From contig JALDNG010000041.1 of assembly GCA_024349245.1 (NCBI GenBank), positions 1,549,001 to 1,613,000 of the forward strand: a DNA stretch of 64,000 nucleotides. The letters run 5' to 3'. The notes beneath the pieces were generated by a model. The model worked only from the letters and a program-made list of their open reading frames with translations, was not told the DNA's origin and ran no database searches. This document shows positions 13,395-23,900 of the stretch, piece by piece. The DNA is from Neodontobutis hainanensis. Taxonomy: Eukaryota; Chordata; Actinopteri; Gobiiformes; Odontobutidae. The position numbers and the translations under genes are program-made. Within the stretch, counting starts at the first letter, position 1. Each line of letters starts with the position of its first letter.

Positions 13395-14510
13395 GCACAT
13401 TAAGACAAATTCAGATTAGCAAACCAAAATCACCAGGAGGATTTACACAGGTGACAAAAATCTCTTATGGATCCCCTTAAAACAGGGGTCCCAAACTCGC
13501 GGCCCGGGGGCCAACTGCAGACAATATTTTGTGGGCCGCAGGACGATATGAAAGTTTAATGTTAGTGTGCCCTGCAAGTTTTATATGAATAGCATGTTAC
13601 CACGTAGTTTGTGGAAGGTTCCTTTTTGTGCAAGCGTGAACTGAACCAACCTACCATCACAGTGGAGGATATGGCTCCTGGGGGCGGGCCATCGACTGGG
13701 CTTGATGCAGGCAGAGAAACATTTCACAACTATGGAGGAGCCCGTGTAACATCACATAGCCGTCATAAGATTTCTATTTCTTGTGTTTTTGAAATGAGCA
13801 TGTTTGATCTTGAGCTGGTCTGATTTGTTTGAAAGTTGAGGGCAATTTGACTGCCACTATCCATGTGGATTTGTTATCATGACGAATCTGCAAATTTACA
13901 CTAATGTTATGTTGACAATATCACCAAGGGGAGTGGACATCCAAAGGCTACTCAGCCAGCTCATTCTTGTTCTTCAATATTCCATTTAAGTTCAGGATAG
14001 CTCAGGTTCAGAAGAACTCAAAGAACTGTTAGTAATGACTTTATTTAACAAAGCTTTTTTTGTGGAATACCTGATCCGGCCCAGCCTCAGCCAGACTCTG
14101 CCTTCTGCGGCCCCCAAGTAATTTGAGTTTGAGACCCCTGCCTTAAAAGTTCCTTGAGTAAGGGCGCCACAATACAGCAATATACCTCCGTCCTAAAGTG
14201 GAAATATAAAGAGAAACCCAATGGCAACTTTACAAGTATAAAAATCATGTTTTCAGCCTGGTACAAAAAATGGCTCAGGTCTTTAAAGCTAAGTTTTTAC
14301 TACGTGATAACTCTAGGAAGGGATGAATTTTTTATTAATTTGTCCGTTTTTATGTTATCTGAAAACTATTGTTTTTCTATGCAGTAAAAGCCAAAAATCT
14401 CGGCTGAAACCACCATTATATTGTCCTGTGTTAACACCAATATCGGTGAATAGGGAACCAATGGGCAGAAGACCTCCATATTTTTTACTATCCTTGCTCA
14501 GCTTCAGTAG
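13395..14510 (-). repeat. Same unnamed repeat, copy B, split by a hAT element
   Basis: Read on the - strand, 14505-14149 follows copy A at 1-425 block by block. Beyond the hAT insertion the similarity resumes weakly at 13482-13395: CTTTTAAGG then ATCCATAAGAGA on the far side resembles CTTTTACAAGG then TCCATGAGAGA in copy A. The element at 13483-14140 therefore interrupts an older repeat. Confidence 0.65.
13483..14140. mobile_element. Non-autonomous hAT-type element with 8-bp target duplication
   Basis: A 658-bp element flanked by a perfect direct repeat CCTTAAAA at 13475-13482 and 14141-14148. Its ends are inverted: the left starts CAGGGGTCCCAAACTC and the reverse complement of the right starts CAGGGGTCTCAAACTC (one mismatch in 16). 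An 8-bp target duplication and CAGGGG-type ends with internal GGCCC tracts are typical of vertebrate hAT elements. No transposase frame is present, so it would depend on a helper in trans. Confidence 0.88.
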
Positions 14511-17500
14511 CTAAGTGGAGTTAAGCCCGTCCCAGTTTTCCATAGGTTCACAACAGTTTAGGGTTCAAAGCTGTGGAGGTGAGGGGCTCAATATCCACAA
14601 TAGGAAACTGGCCCTATAGTGTTTAGCTGTAGGCAGACCCTACTCCCAACTAGTTTGGAGGGCCTTGTAAGGTCTTTGAGTGTCTCTGGGGGCCATTTTT
14701 TGGTGGTGTTTCTGATAATCTAGTGGTCAAAGCTGTGAGAGGTCAATCAATGAAGCAGGGTTCAAATCCTCCTCTTACATGAGTTGCATTATATTAACTA
14801 TAATACAAATTAGGAAAAAGCATTTTCTTTAAATGTGATCCAACTGCTCTTATTTCCCAACAAAATCCGCAAAATCTAAAATAATCCAGCAATAACGGGC
14901 AACTTCAAACACCAGGTCTCATCATCTACACGCACACACATTTCTAGTTTTTACTTGAGACCCTATAAAGGTTGGTTTTCACACCCAGAAAGTTATACGG
15001 AGGATGATGTGTTTTTTGACATTACAGCCCTCTCTGACAGATCAACCACTGAGAAACTACAAGTTTCCTCCGGGGAATGCACTATCTTACTTTTTCATTA
15101 ACCTTTAGCTCTCACTTGAACAAATATCAGGATCTTGCCTTCTGTAAAACTTCCCTGAAGGAGTAGATTTGTCTGAGAGGAGAGAAGCCTTTAAATGACC
15201 TGCACAATACATAGTTATGTTGGGGTTTGTCTCGCTCACTTTATTTTCAGCCTCAAGCAGCAGAACAATTCTCTATCTATACTTTGAGCCCTCAAACCAT
15301 CAATCCATAAATCTGTATTCTTTTTACCAAAGAACCATGGCATGTTAGCGTATTTAGCTCAACCACCAACTAGTATGGATATTTATGATTTAAATATTTA
15401 AAATACATGCTTCCCCAAAGTCAATTGAATTGGTACAAAGAAAGATAATAATGCAAATAAACTGCAGAATGTATTTATAATATACTAGCTCTCCTAATGT
15501 TGGTTAGTAAACCATTAAATTATTAAGTATAAATTAATATTCCATGAGTTGCCTGATTCTCTCGACTGATACCATGTTCAAATTGCCTGCGTTGTATATT
15601 TTGTACAAATGAGTCAAATCTGTTTCATTTTTTATTATTGACTAGGACCAGAACAACGCCTCGTCTTTGGCAAACCCAGATCAACTAATATTGTACTTCA
15701 TTAGTTTAGGTTAAAGATGATGGCATATCTTCACCCCTGGGAGCAGAAAAGGGTTGGGCCAGTCTACATAGTAACTGTATTGGACATGTTCCAGATACAT
15801 TGCTCGGGGGCAGCAGTTGCAGTTGCCTGCCATCTCCTCATCATTTACACTCACTACCAGGCATCTGTTTATTACCAGTGTTGTAAATTAATGCAGTGGA
15901 CTCTTGCTATAAGGACTGTGGAAACTTTATAGCTCCACTATATTGGATTTGCTATTGCATTTCCTGTAATGGCCTGAGCAGCTTGGTTTAAGTGGAATGA
16001 ACATAGCATTTTGTCTTGAGTTTAAATGATTAATAGTGACAGATATGAAGCAACACCACTCACAGCCAAGTCATTTACATACTGGGTATGCATTGGCCTA
16101 ATTATTCATGTCCAACTCAAGCATATTTACAAATAAGAAAGTCAGCTCCATGTGATTAATTACTTCACTCTAATTTCTATTGATTTTGACAGCACTCGGC
16201 CTGTGTCTTTAATTCCCATCTTTAATTAAACTTACCACTTCTTACAGCCTTTTCCTTTGTGTTTGTTTAGTTTTTTGTGTTTATTTTACACTGTTTTTAA
16301 TTAAACTAAGACTTCACTGTTACAATATGTCTCATTAACAGAGTTACGTAATAATCAATTACAAAAACACATTGTTTGCACACATTTGTTTTCATTTAAA
16401 TGCTTCTCTTTGCTAAATGTGACATACATATGGCACTAATTGTATTTATTTAATTTTCTTGTGTTCTTAACATATGACCAGGACAAATTGGCGACCAGAA
16501 ATGTTTTGGTTTGTCATTGTTCTTGGTACCATAATTCAAGTCATGTACTTGTATATGTGTATAATATGCAACTAGTAATTATATTAACAGCTTCCTAATA
16601 TTGCCTCAACAAATGTGCTTTAATTAACTTTAAATGAGGTATTCTATCTTAAATTCAATCAAATTGGCTTTTGCTGCTAGACAGACATCAAATTTCAGGG
16701 GGTTATTAGAAATAGACATACTGTATACACATTTTACTTCTTATCTACCCTAGTATATAGTCACTTATATGTCCCTTTACAGGTGATCCCTACTTGGTAC
16801 ATTTCGGGTAGAGCTTTGGGGCCCTGTGCAGACAATGCCATGTCATCCATCAGAGTTAATGCTTAGGTTCATTAACATGTCAAGCTAACCTTGACCAGCC
16901 ATCTCCTCTGAAATCAGGATTCACAATTCACCTTCTACAGTCACAAAAGGAAGTTCCAATACTGTCAAGATGACAAGGAGAGAGGCCTGAGGGTAAAAGA
17001 GACAAGACCAGAATAACAAGTAACACTTTTCTGCTTTAGGGAAACAGCGGAACTGATCCCTTAAATGATCCCTTTCCGTGAATAGCCTGTTTAATTAATA
17101 TGTTCTCGTCATTTCTTTACCAACAGACATCACTAATGTTTTTCTATGGACTTTCAAGCCTGGGGAAGACTTTCTTGTATTGCACATGCCCCAACTAAAT
17201 AAATAATGTATTTAGTTTGTGTCTTTATTTCATTTGGAGGACATGGTACAATTCTCCAAACACATTAAAGAGATATTCTTAACAAAAATGGTTTAGGTTT
17301 GAGTAATATAACATAAGTTAATCAAACTTAATTAACAATTGTTGAGAAGGCACGTTTCCACTGCTGCTCCCATTTCCTGTATGCAGTCAAAACTTAGATG
17401 CGTTGCCATTAATAAGATAAAGAAGAAAATCAACAATGTGAACAATAGAAGAATATAATGAAATGAATTACCAGATAGTATGATACAATACACTTTTTAG

Positions 17501-17716
17501 GGACACTTCGTAGCCCTTTTGGCAATAGAAACGTATTTGCACTGACCTGACCCATGCTGTTTTAGTGGAAATGAGGTTAAAGTGTCTCTAATTTCAAAAT
17601 ATGCAGATTATTATTGTCACAGGCATGGGTTTCTGTTGATTTTCATGAATGTTGTATGAAAGCCAGTCCCTTCAGACCTTCTTTTAACTCCTCTTTTTGT
17701 CTCTTCTCTCTCATAG

Positions 17717-18857
17717 GTCTGTCATGCAGTGGCTAAACAGGGTGCAATCATTCCTCTACTGCAATGAGAACGGGTTCTGGGGCACCTTCTTGGAGAGTCA
17801 AAGGACATGTGTTTGCCATACAGGTGTCACTTTGTGCCAGCGTCCCATTCCTTGTGTCATAGGGGGCAACAATAGCTGTGCCATGTGCAGCTTGGCCAAC
17901 ATCTCCCAATGTGGCTCCTGTAACAAGGGATACAAGTTGTACCGTGGCCGGTGTGAGCCTCAGAATGTAGACTCAGAACGAAGTGAGCAGTTCATCAGCT
18001 TTGAAACTGATCTGGATTTTCAGGACCTAGAGCTCAAATACCTGCTACAAAAAATGGATTCCCGACTATACATACATACTACCTTTATCAGTAATGAGAT
18101 CCGCTTAGAGACCTTTTTTGATCCGCGGTGGCGTAAGCGCATGTCCCTAACTCTCAAAAGTAACAAAAACCGCATGGACTACCTCCATATGATAATTGGC
18201 CTATCAATGAAGATCTGCCAGATGCGAAATAGCAGTATTGACCCCATGTTCTTTGTATATGTCAACCCATTTAGTGGCAGTCACTCAGAGGGCTGGAGCA
18301 TGCCATTTGGAGAGCACGGCTATCCTCGCTGGGAAAAAGTACGTTTGCAGAATTCCCAGTGTTTCAACTGGACTCTGCTGTTGGGAAACCGATGGAAGAC
18401 TTTCTTTGAGACTGTCCACATTTACCTGCGCAGTCGTGCCAAGATTCCAACTGGCCTTCGCAATGACACAGGACAGGGTCCGGTCGATCTGGCAGACCCT
18501 AACAAACGGCAGATTTACATTAAAATATCTGACATCCAAGTGTTTGGCTACAGCTTGCGTTTTAATGCAGACCTGCTTCGTAGTGCCGTGCAGCAAGTCA
18601 ACCAGTCGTACACACAAGGAACTCAGTTTTACTCCTCCTCATCCGTGATGCTCTTGTTGCTGGACATTAGAGATCGGATTAACCGCCTTGCCCCTCCATC
18701 TGGGCCTGGAAAACCACAGCTGGACCTCTTCTCGTGTATGCTGAAGCATAGGCTCAAGCTGAACAACAGTGAGATGATTCGAGTGAACCATGCCTTGGAC
18801 ATGTACAGCACAGAGATACTGAAACAATCAGATCACTTGACAACTAAACTCTGTTGA
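17717..18857 (+). CDS. brinp1: brinp1 last coding exon with stop codon
   Basis: Large terminal coding exon. The acceptor is a long pyrimidine tract ending CATAG at 17716, and the frame runs to TGA at 18855-18857 (about 379 residues here). It opens with MQWLNRVQSFLYCNENGFWG, then a Cys-rich EGF-like segment (CVCH, CQRPIPCVIGGNNSCAMCSL, CGSCNKGYKLYRGRC). The conserved BRINP C-terminal region follows: FETDLDFQDLELKYLLQKMD, FFDPRWRKRMSLTLKSNKN, FVYVNPFSGSHSEGW, NWTLLLGNRWKTFFETVHIY, NADLLRSAVQQVNQSYTQG and LDLFSCMLKHRLKLNNSE, ending in KLC. Several N-glycosylation sequons are visible (NNS, NIS, NSS, NWT, NQS). The serine-rich YSSSSVMLLLLDIRDRINRL stretch and the APPSGPGKPQLDLF linker are BRINP1-type. 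An upstream in-frame ATG at 17697 lies in intron sequence and is not a start. No frameshift or internal stop is seen, so the gene looks functional. Confidence 0.96.
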
Positions 18858-20925
18858 GCATTAACATAAAAGCAGCAGATTTACCCAACAAAGAATTATA
18901 AGGGAATATTAATTTCATTTTTTCATTTTTGGACTTTTTCTGCCTTTTGATGTAATATTAACTTTGTAAGAATAATTCTTAAAGACAAAAAAGGAAGATG
19001 CAATGATGAAAAGTAGTTCAGGCAGACGAAGAAGATTATTGGATCAACTATAAAGACTGTACCATATTTGTCCCAGCATGTCTGTCATTCCCCTAAAGGA
19101 ACTTAAAACAGAAAGAGGAAAAAAAACAAAAAACAAACAAAAAACATTAAATCCATGTACTGGTGAAAAGAGGCCTTGATTTTACTCTGAGGGATCAAAG
19201 GTTTTATGTGAAACTGCCATTCTTTACTGAGATAAAAACATTTTTAAAGAAATAACAATGTAACATAAGGGCAGACCAGATATCCTTTATTTCAACTACA
19301 CTATTTCCCAACTAATGGACAGTTTAATATTAAAGATGTTTATAAAATATTAGGATCACATAGTTCTAATTAAAAATAGTCACACCAGAGATTCTTCTAG
19401 TAAAATTTCAATTTAAATCTGCGTCGCTCTTTGTAAGTTACAAAAACACTCTGTCATTGTTTTGACACATAAGGCACACAGCAAGGCAGTAATGGATAGT
19501 TATGTCAAATAACAAAAGCCAGCTGTTTATATACACATATATGTGTGTGAGAGTGTGTATGCGTGTTTGTGTGTGCAGATTTTATTTTGGCTTGATGCTT
19601 CTAGCTGTTCCTTAATTGAATGTGTCCTTTTAGGATTGAAGTCTAAGTTGAATCTTTGCAATTCGGAACGCTTCTTCCCGTGTTTGAAATACAAGCTGTG
19701 TTTTTCACAAGGCAGTACCTCCTGGTGCGCGAGTGCAATATTGTGATCTGAAGAAACAATCAATGCTATTTTGAACAGCTTTGCAAAATGTACATGTTGT
19801 GACTGCTGATTTGTGGAGCTTTTCTGCACCAAGAGCAAAATGTTAACATTTATCATTCAGGCACATTTACAAGACAAATGAAAGCCATACACTTCCCTGA
19901 GGTAAACATCCAGCAAGGCAAGCATCCCCGAATATTTCACTACATGCTTACTTCATAACGTAAAAAAAACTCTATTTGTACCATAATCTGTACTTTCTCT
20001 TTTGATTTCAGATAAGAGCACAACAAAAGAAAATCAACACTGGAGGTTGGGAAAAAAATGTGTTGTGAATCCATCAAATGTCTATGTTGTGCTACAGAAA
20101 AAAAAAACAAAAAAAACATGTTTTATTAAGGCTTAAAATATCTTTGGAAGCAGTGTTTACTCAAAGCTTTTTTATATCAAAATGTAAAGTTAGTACTTTA
20201 CTTTTGAGTAGTTGGTTGCATGTTGAAAAGACCGTTCATAACCACTAGCCAACATCAAACACTGAAGTGGAACACTAACTATGTTCTATGTACAGTGTTC
20301 AGTCTATTTGGGTAACCAATGTTGAAACTAGGCACTGCTGGTGCACTAGGATAGGGCAGTTTAAAGTGGTTTGGCAAGAAAGCCCCAAAACAGCAACATT
20401 CAGCATCTAACAATAAAGAGTTTCAGGGTGTAAGAGCACGAGGAATAAAGTTTACCATTATAAAGCCACTGTAAATTGTTTGATTAAATTAATGTATTGA
20501 CACGTCACGTCTTAAAGACATTTTAAACTAAACCTTAAAATGTGTTCTGTAGATAAAGTCTTACAAAATGATTCATTCAGCCTTCAACATTGAATTATCC
20601 AAATGCATTTTCAATTCATGATTATAAATATTATTACCATTATTGTTATTATTAAGTGCCTGTTATCTATCCCTTTAACATGCTTTGAACTGGAGAAAAG
20701 TATTAGCTGTGACACGGATTCCTTTAGCATCTGACAACCCTCATTGTTGGTCAGAAACACACTTTTTATTTTCGTTTGATAATTACGCCTCAACGTGGTT
20801 TGTGCATGCGGGGAGATCTGCCGACAGTGATGAAGGGTGACTTTATGTAACGGTGGATACTTTTGGGTCTACTGTTGTACAATATGTCTGTATATATGAA
20901 ATAAATCAATGCTCTGCTACATTAA
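18858..20925 (+). other. brinp1: Probable brinp1 3'UTR
   Basis: Sequence directly after the brinp1 stop codon, AT-rich and without recognised transposons. AATAAA hexamers lie at 20412-20417, 20444-20449 and 20900-20905, with one more at 20945-20950. The 20900 site is preceded by two TGTA motifs (about 20875 and 20889) of the kind that help define cleavage sites. A-rich tracts occur at about 19120-19145 and 20096-20117. The exact end is inferred; a shorter 3'UTR is possible. Confidence 0.45.
20900..20905 (+). terminator. Candidate distal poly(A) signal for brinp1
   Basis: AATAAA hexamer about 2.04 kb after the stop, preceded by TGTA-containing sequence. The two AATAAA hexamers near 20.41-20.45 kb are alternatives. 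Chosen on motif context only. Confidence 0.35.
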
Positions 20926-23900
20926 TGACACCATAAAAATATCCAATAAAAGGGAATAATATAAAGACTTCATAAAAAAAAAGCCCTCCATTCTGAGTGA
21001 ATTGACACAAAATACTGGGCACTTATGTCTTATTGAGATCCATTATTCCTGACTGTTTTTATATTGTCAAAACACTGTACTTTCTAATTTCAAGCCACTA
21101 CAATGCCCATTAAACAAGCACATTTCTTCATATGGTGTTACGCTATCACAGTGTTGCTTACATGTATTCATGAATATGTCTGATTGAAGATTTTTACACA
21201 TAACGCATTGCAGATGAACCTTTTGCTGTTCTGTTGAGATAATTATATCAGCTTATTTCAAATGAATGTTTCATAATAATCTATTTCTCATTAAAAGGCT
21301 ATATTTAATACAAAGAGCAAGAGTTGTTTTTAATATTATTATATTACAATATTATTGCATATTTAGTGAAACTAACAACAGCATATTTACACTATGAACC
21401 ATCACTAGTTTAAACTGAGATTTAATCAAACTGAGAAAAATTAGTTTGTACCTGCAGGAAGAAAACAACATTAAAAAAACTTGCTGATTGGTTATAACAG
21501 CGGCCTGAGTGCTTCAGGTTCCAGCTGACATCAGGTTTTTGTGCCACCAGGAACCTGCTCTGCTGTTGACCGAGGGACATTAACTCATGGGAGCCTCATT
21601 TGTGAGCCAATGACCTTACTGTCAGGTGACTCTAGACGTGTTAAGGGATTAAAATATGCTACAATGTCAACTATATAAAACTAATGAACAGAGATTGAAG
21701 AAGTGAAAGAGGATAGTCATTCAAGTTCAAGGTCCAAGGTTTCATTCAAATTGGGTGTTATATCATGTCCTTAAAGCTTTACTACCTGATTTTCTTTTTT
21801 CTGTCCCGGTCTCTGATTCCACTCACCTCCAAAAGCAGCCTAGGGAGCTCTCCTGCTTCTCTTTTGTTTAAAAAGTTTAACCGGACCAATTTTTTCTCCA
21901 TAAAATACAAATACATTACATCAAACAGAAATTTAGAGCTGAGCTGCTTTTTCAGCGTCAGAATGACAATTGTCCCCGCCTCGTTACACATTGCGTGATT
22001 GAATTGACAGTATTTATCTGCTTTTCACATTTTGTTTCATATTCGCACTAATCTGTGAATCTTATGTTGGTCACACGAACATTATAGTACATATTAACTT
22101 TGCAATAGGGGATGATTGTACAGGTTTTATTTTTGCCTGCTTGAAACACAGTATGTGTACTTTGATAAGCAGCCCTAATTTTAGTTAATACAGTGTCGCA
22201 ACACTTGCTGCTACTATATGTTGTTGCTATGTTTAATTACTTTTTTAAAATTGTTTTTATGCTTTTTTTTATAATGTGATACAAGTAGTTCTTTGAATGT
22301 GACTTTTCATTTTGTATATTTTATGCAGACAAGCTGTCATTTGAATAATAGTAAAGGGTGCAACTTTAATTTTTTTTTTTTAAATCACTAAAACTAAGTA
22401 GCATTTCAATGACCCAGAAAAAAATGCAAATTAAGTATATAAAAGAATATTTAAAAGCTTTTTTTTTTTTTTTGGAGAAATTAATTTATAATTTTATGTG
22501 AAAAAATTATTTGGTCAAGTTTTAGCTTTTTTTTTTTAATATATAAGAATCAAAAAAGGTTACTACTGCTGTTTGGGTTTGAATGGTGGTGCTGAGGAAA
22601 AATTGAAATCAGGTAGTGGAGCTTTAATACTGGAATTTACTTTATGCAGCATTAATTGTTAAATCTTGTCTCTAGGTCTCCCACACTCACAACACTCTAT
22701 CCTAAGCTCTCACAGCCTGCAGCAGCAGCAGTAGCTGCTCAACACATCAACATAGCTGTTTCTATGTAAACTTCACACGCTTTCTTTTCAACTGTTTACT
22801 TCAACACTTGCTCTATTAACGGCATTTACTTCCTAATGCGTGATGTAACAGAGCAAATATATTTAGGCTAACTTCCCAACAACGTAATTATACAGTTATT
22901 TCAGATTGAAAATGTTGTAGTGTTCATGTTTTTGTTTTATTAATGCATATCTCTCAACAAAAGAGCCAAAGCATCTCCCCTCATCATTGTAAAAAGCTGT
23001 GGAGTTGGCATTAGCATCTTTCATGTCCACATTGTTGAACCCCATTTCCTCGTGGTTTCTGTGTCGCATTAGAAACACGTAGAAAGCTTTCACATGTACA
23101 CAATCGCTGTCTGTTAACATTTTCAATCACTAAAATGCTTTTACATAAACAACGCAAGCAACCAAGGTAGCTCTACTGCCACATACGTATTATTATACAC
23201 TTAGAGGATAGGATTAAATGCTTTTATGGCATTAGGCAAATCTTTTTTATATATTGGATATCAAGATACTAAATAATCTAATATAATATATAACTAAACT
23301 ATACTGATACTATATTTTTGCCCAACCCTAGGTCATTAAAAAAGAAAAAAAAAAAAAAAAAACGGTTGAGTCAACTGTTAAGTATGTGCTTTCCTCTGGG
23401 CAATGAAAAAAACAGGGATGACAGAAACTAACACAGTTGTTAGTGTACACACTTGCCTAGGAATTAGACACAAGCTGGCAGGTACCTCTCCTGATAATTG
23501 AAGACACTGCGACATAAACACCTCAAAGCTGTTATTCTAGACTCTTGTTAACAGCTGCCGATGTGTGAGTGCAGTACTGTTAACGGCATAAAGAGTCACA
23601 TTTCTAACATGTTGCTACCAAAATATAACAGCTAAAAGTGCTTAAGGAGCAGAAAGTTGTCTTAATGCCTTGCAGCTATAACAGAAAATAGAAAATAGAG
23701 TAGGATGCATGATAACATCTCTTTCATCCCAGGATCTACTTGGTGACATTCTGTTTTGGCGGTTGACACAGGGACATCACAAAAGCACACTTCGGGAATT
23801 GTCAAGCATCAAAGGATCTATGACATAGTATATATGAAGTCATAACTTTGATGTGACAAAAGATTTATAAAGTATATAAAGTCAGAGAGGTTTGAAATCA

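Larger units (their letters stand above)
11696..17716 (+). other. brinp1 intron before the last exon
   Basis: A 6021-bp GT-AG intron. It contains repeat copy B on the - strand, split by a 658-bp hAT-type element (13483-14140), and faint tRNA-like patches near 13.3 and 14.7 kb. The stretch from about 15.2 to 17.7 kb lacks recognisable repeats and includes a TAAT-rich block near 16.15-16.25 kb. Confidence 0.9.

Noticed and set aside
14710..14785. tRNA-like patch with a good B-box (GGGTTCAAATCCTCC)
   Set aside because: No acceptor-stem pairing and a weak A-box; probably a SINE scrap or chance.
17697..17716. ATG upstream of the last brinp1 exon in the same frame
   Set aside because: It lies in the polypyrimidine tract before the CATAG acceptor, so it is intronic.
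18285..18617. 110-codon - strand frame opposite the last brinp1 exon
   Set aside because: Antisense shadow of conserved coding sequence; no domain or transcript signal.
18238..18648. 136-codon + strand frame inside the last brinp1 exon
   Set aside because: It is an alternate frame of the real coding exon; the brinp1 frame has clear homology and spans the whole stretch.
23200..23335. AT-rich patch ending in GCCCAACCCTAG, like a hAT terminus
   Set aside because: No opposite inverted end or target duplication was found.
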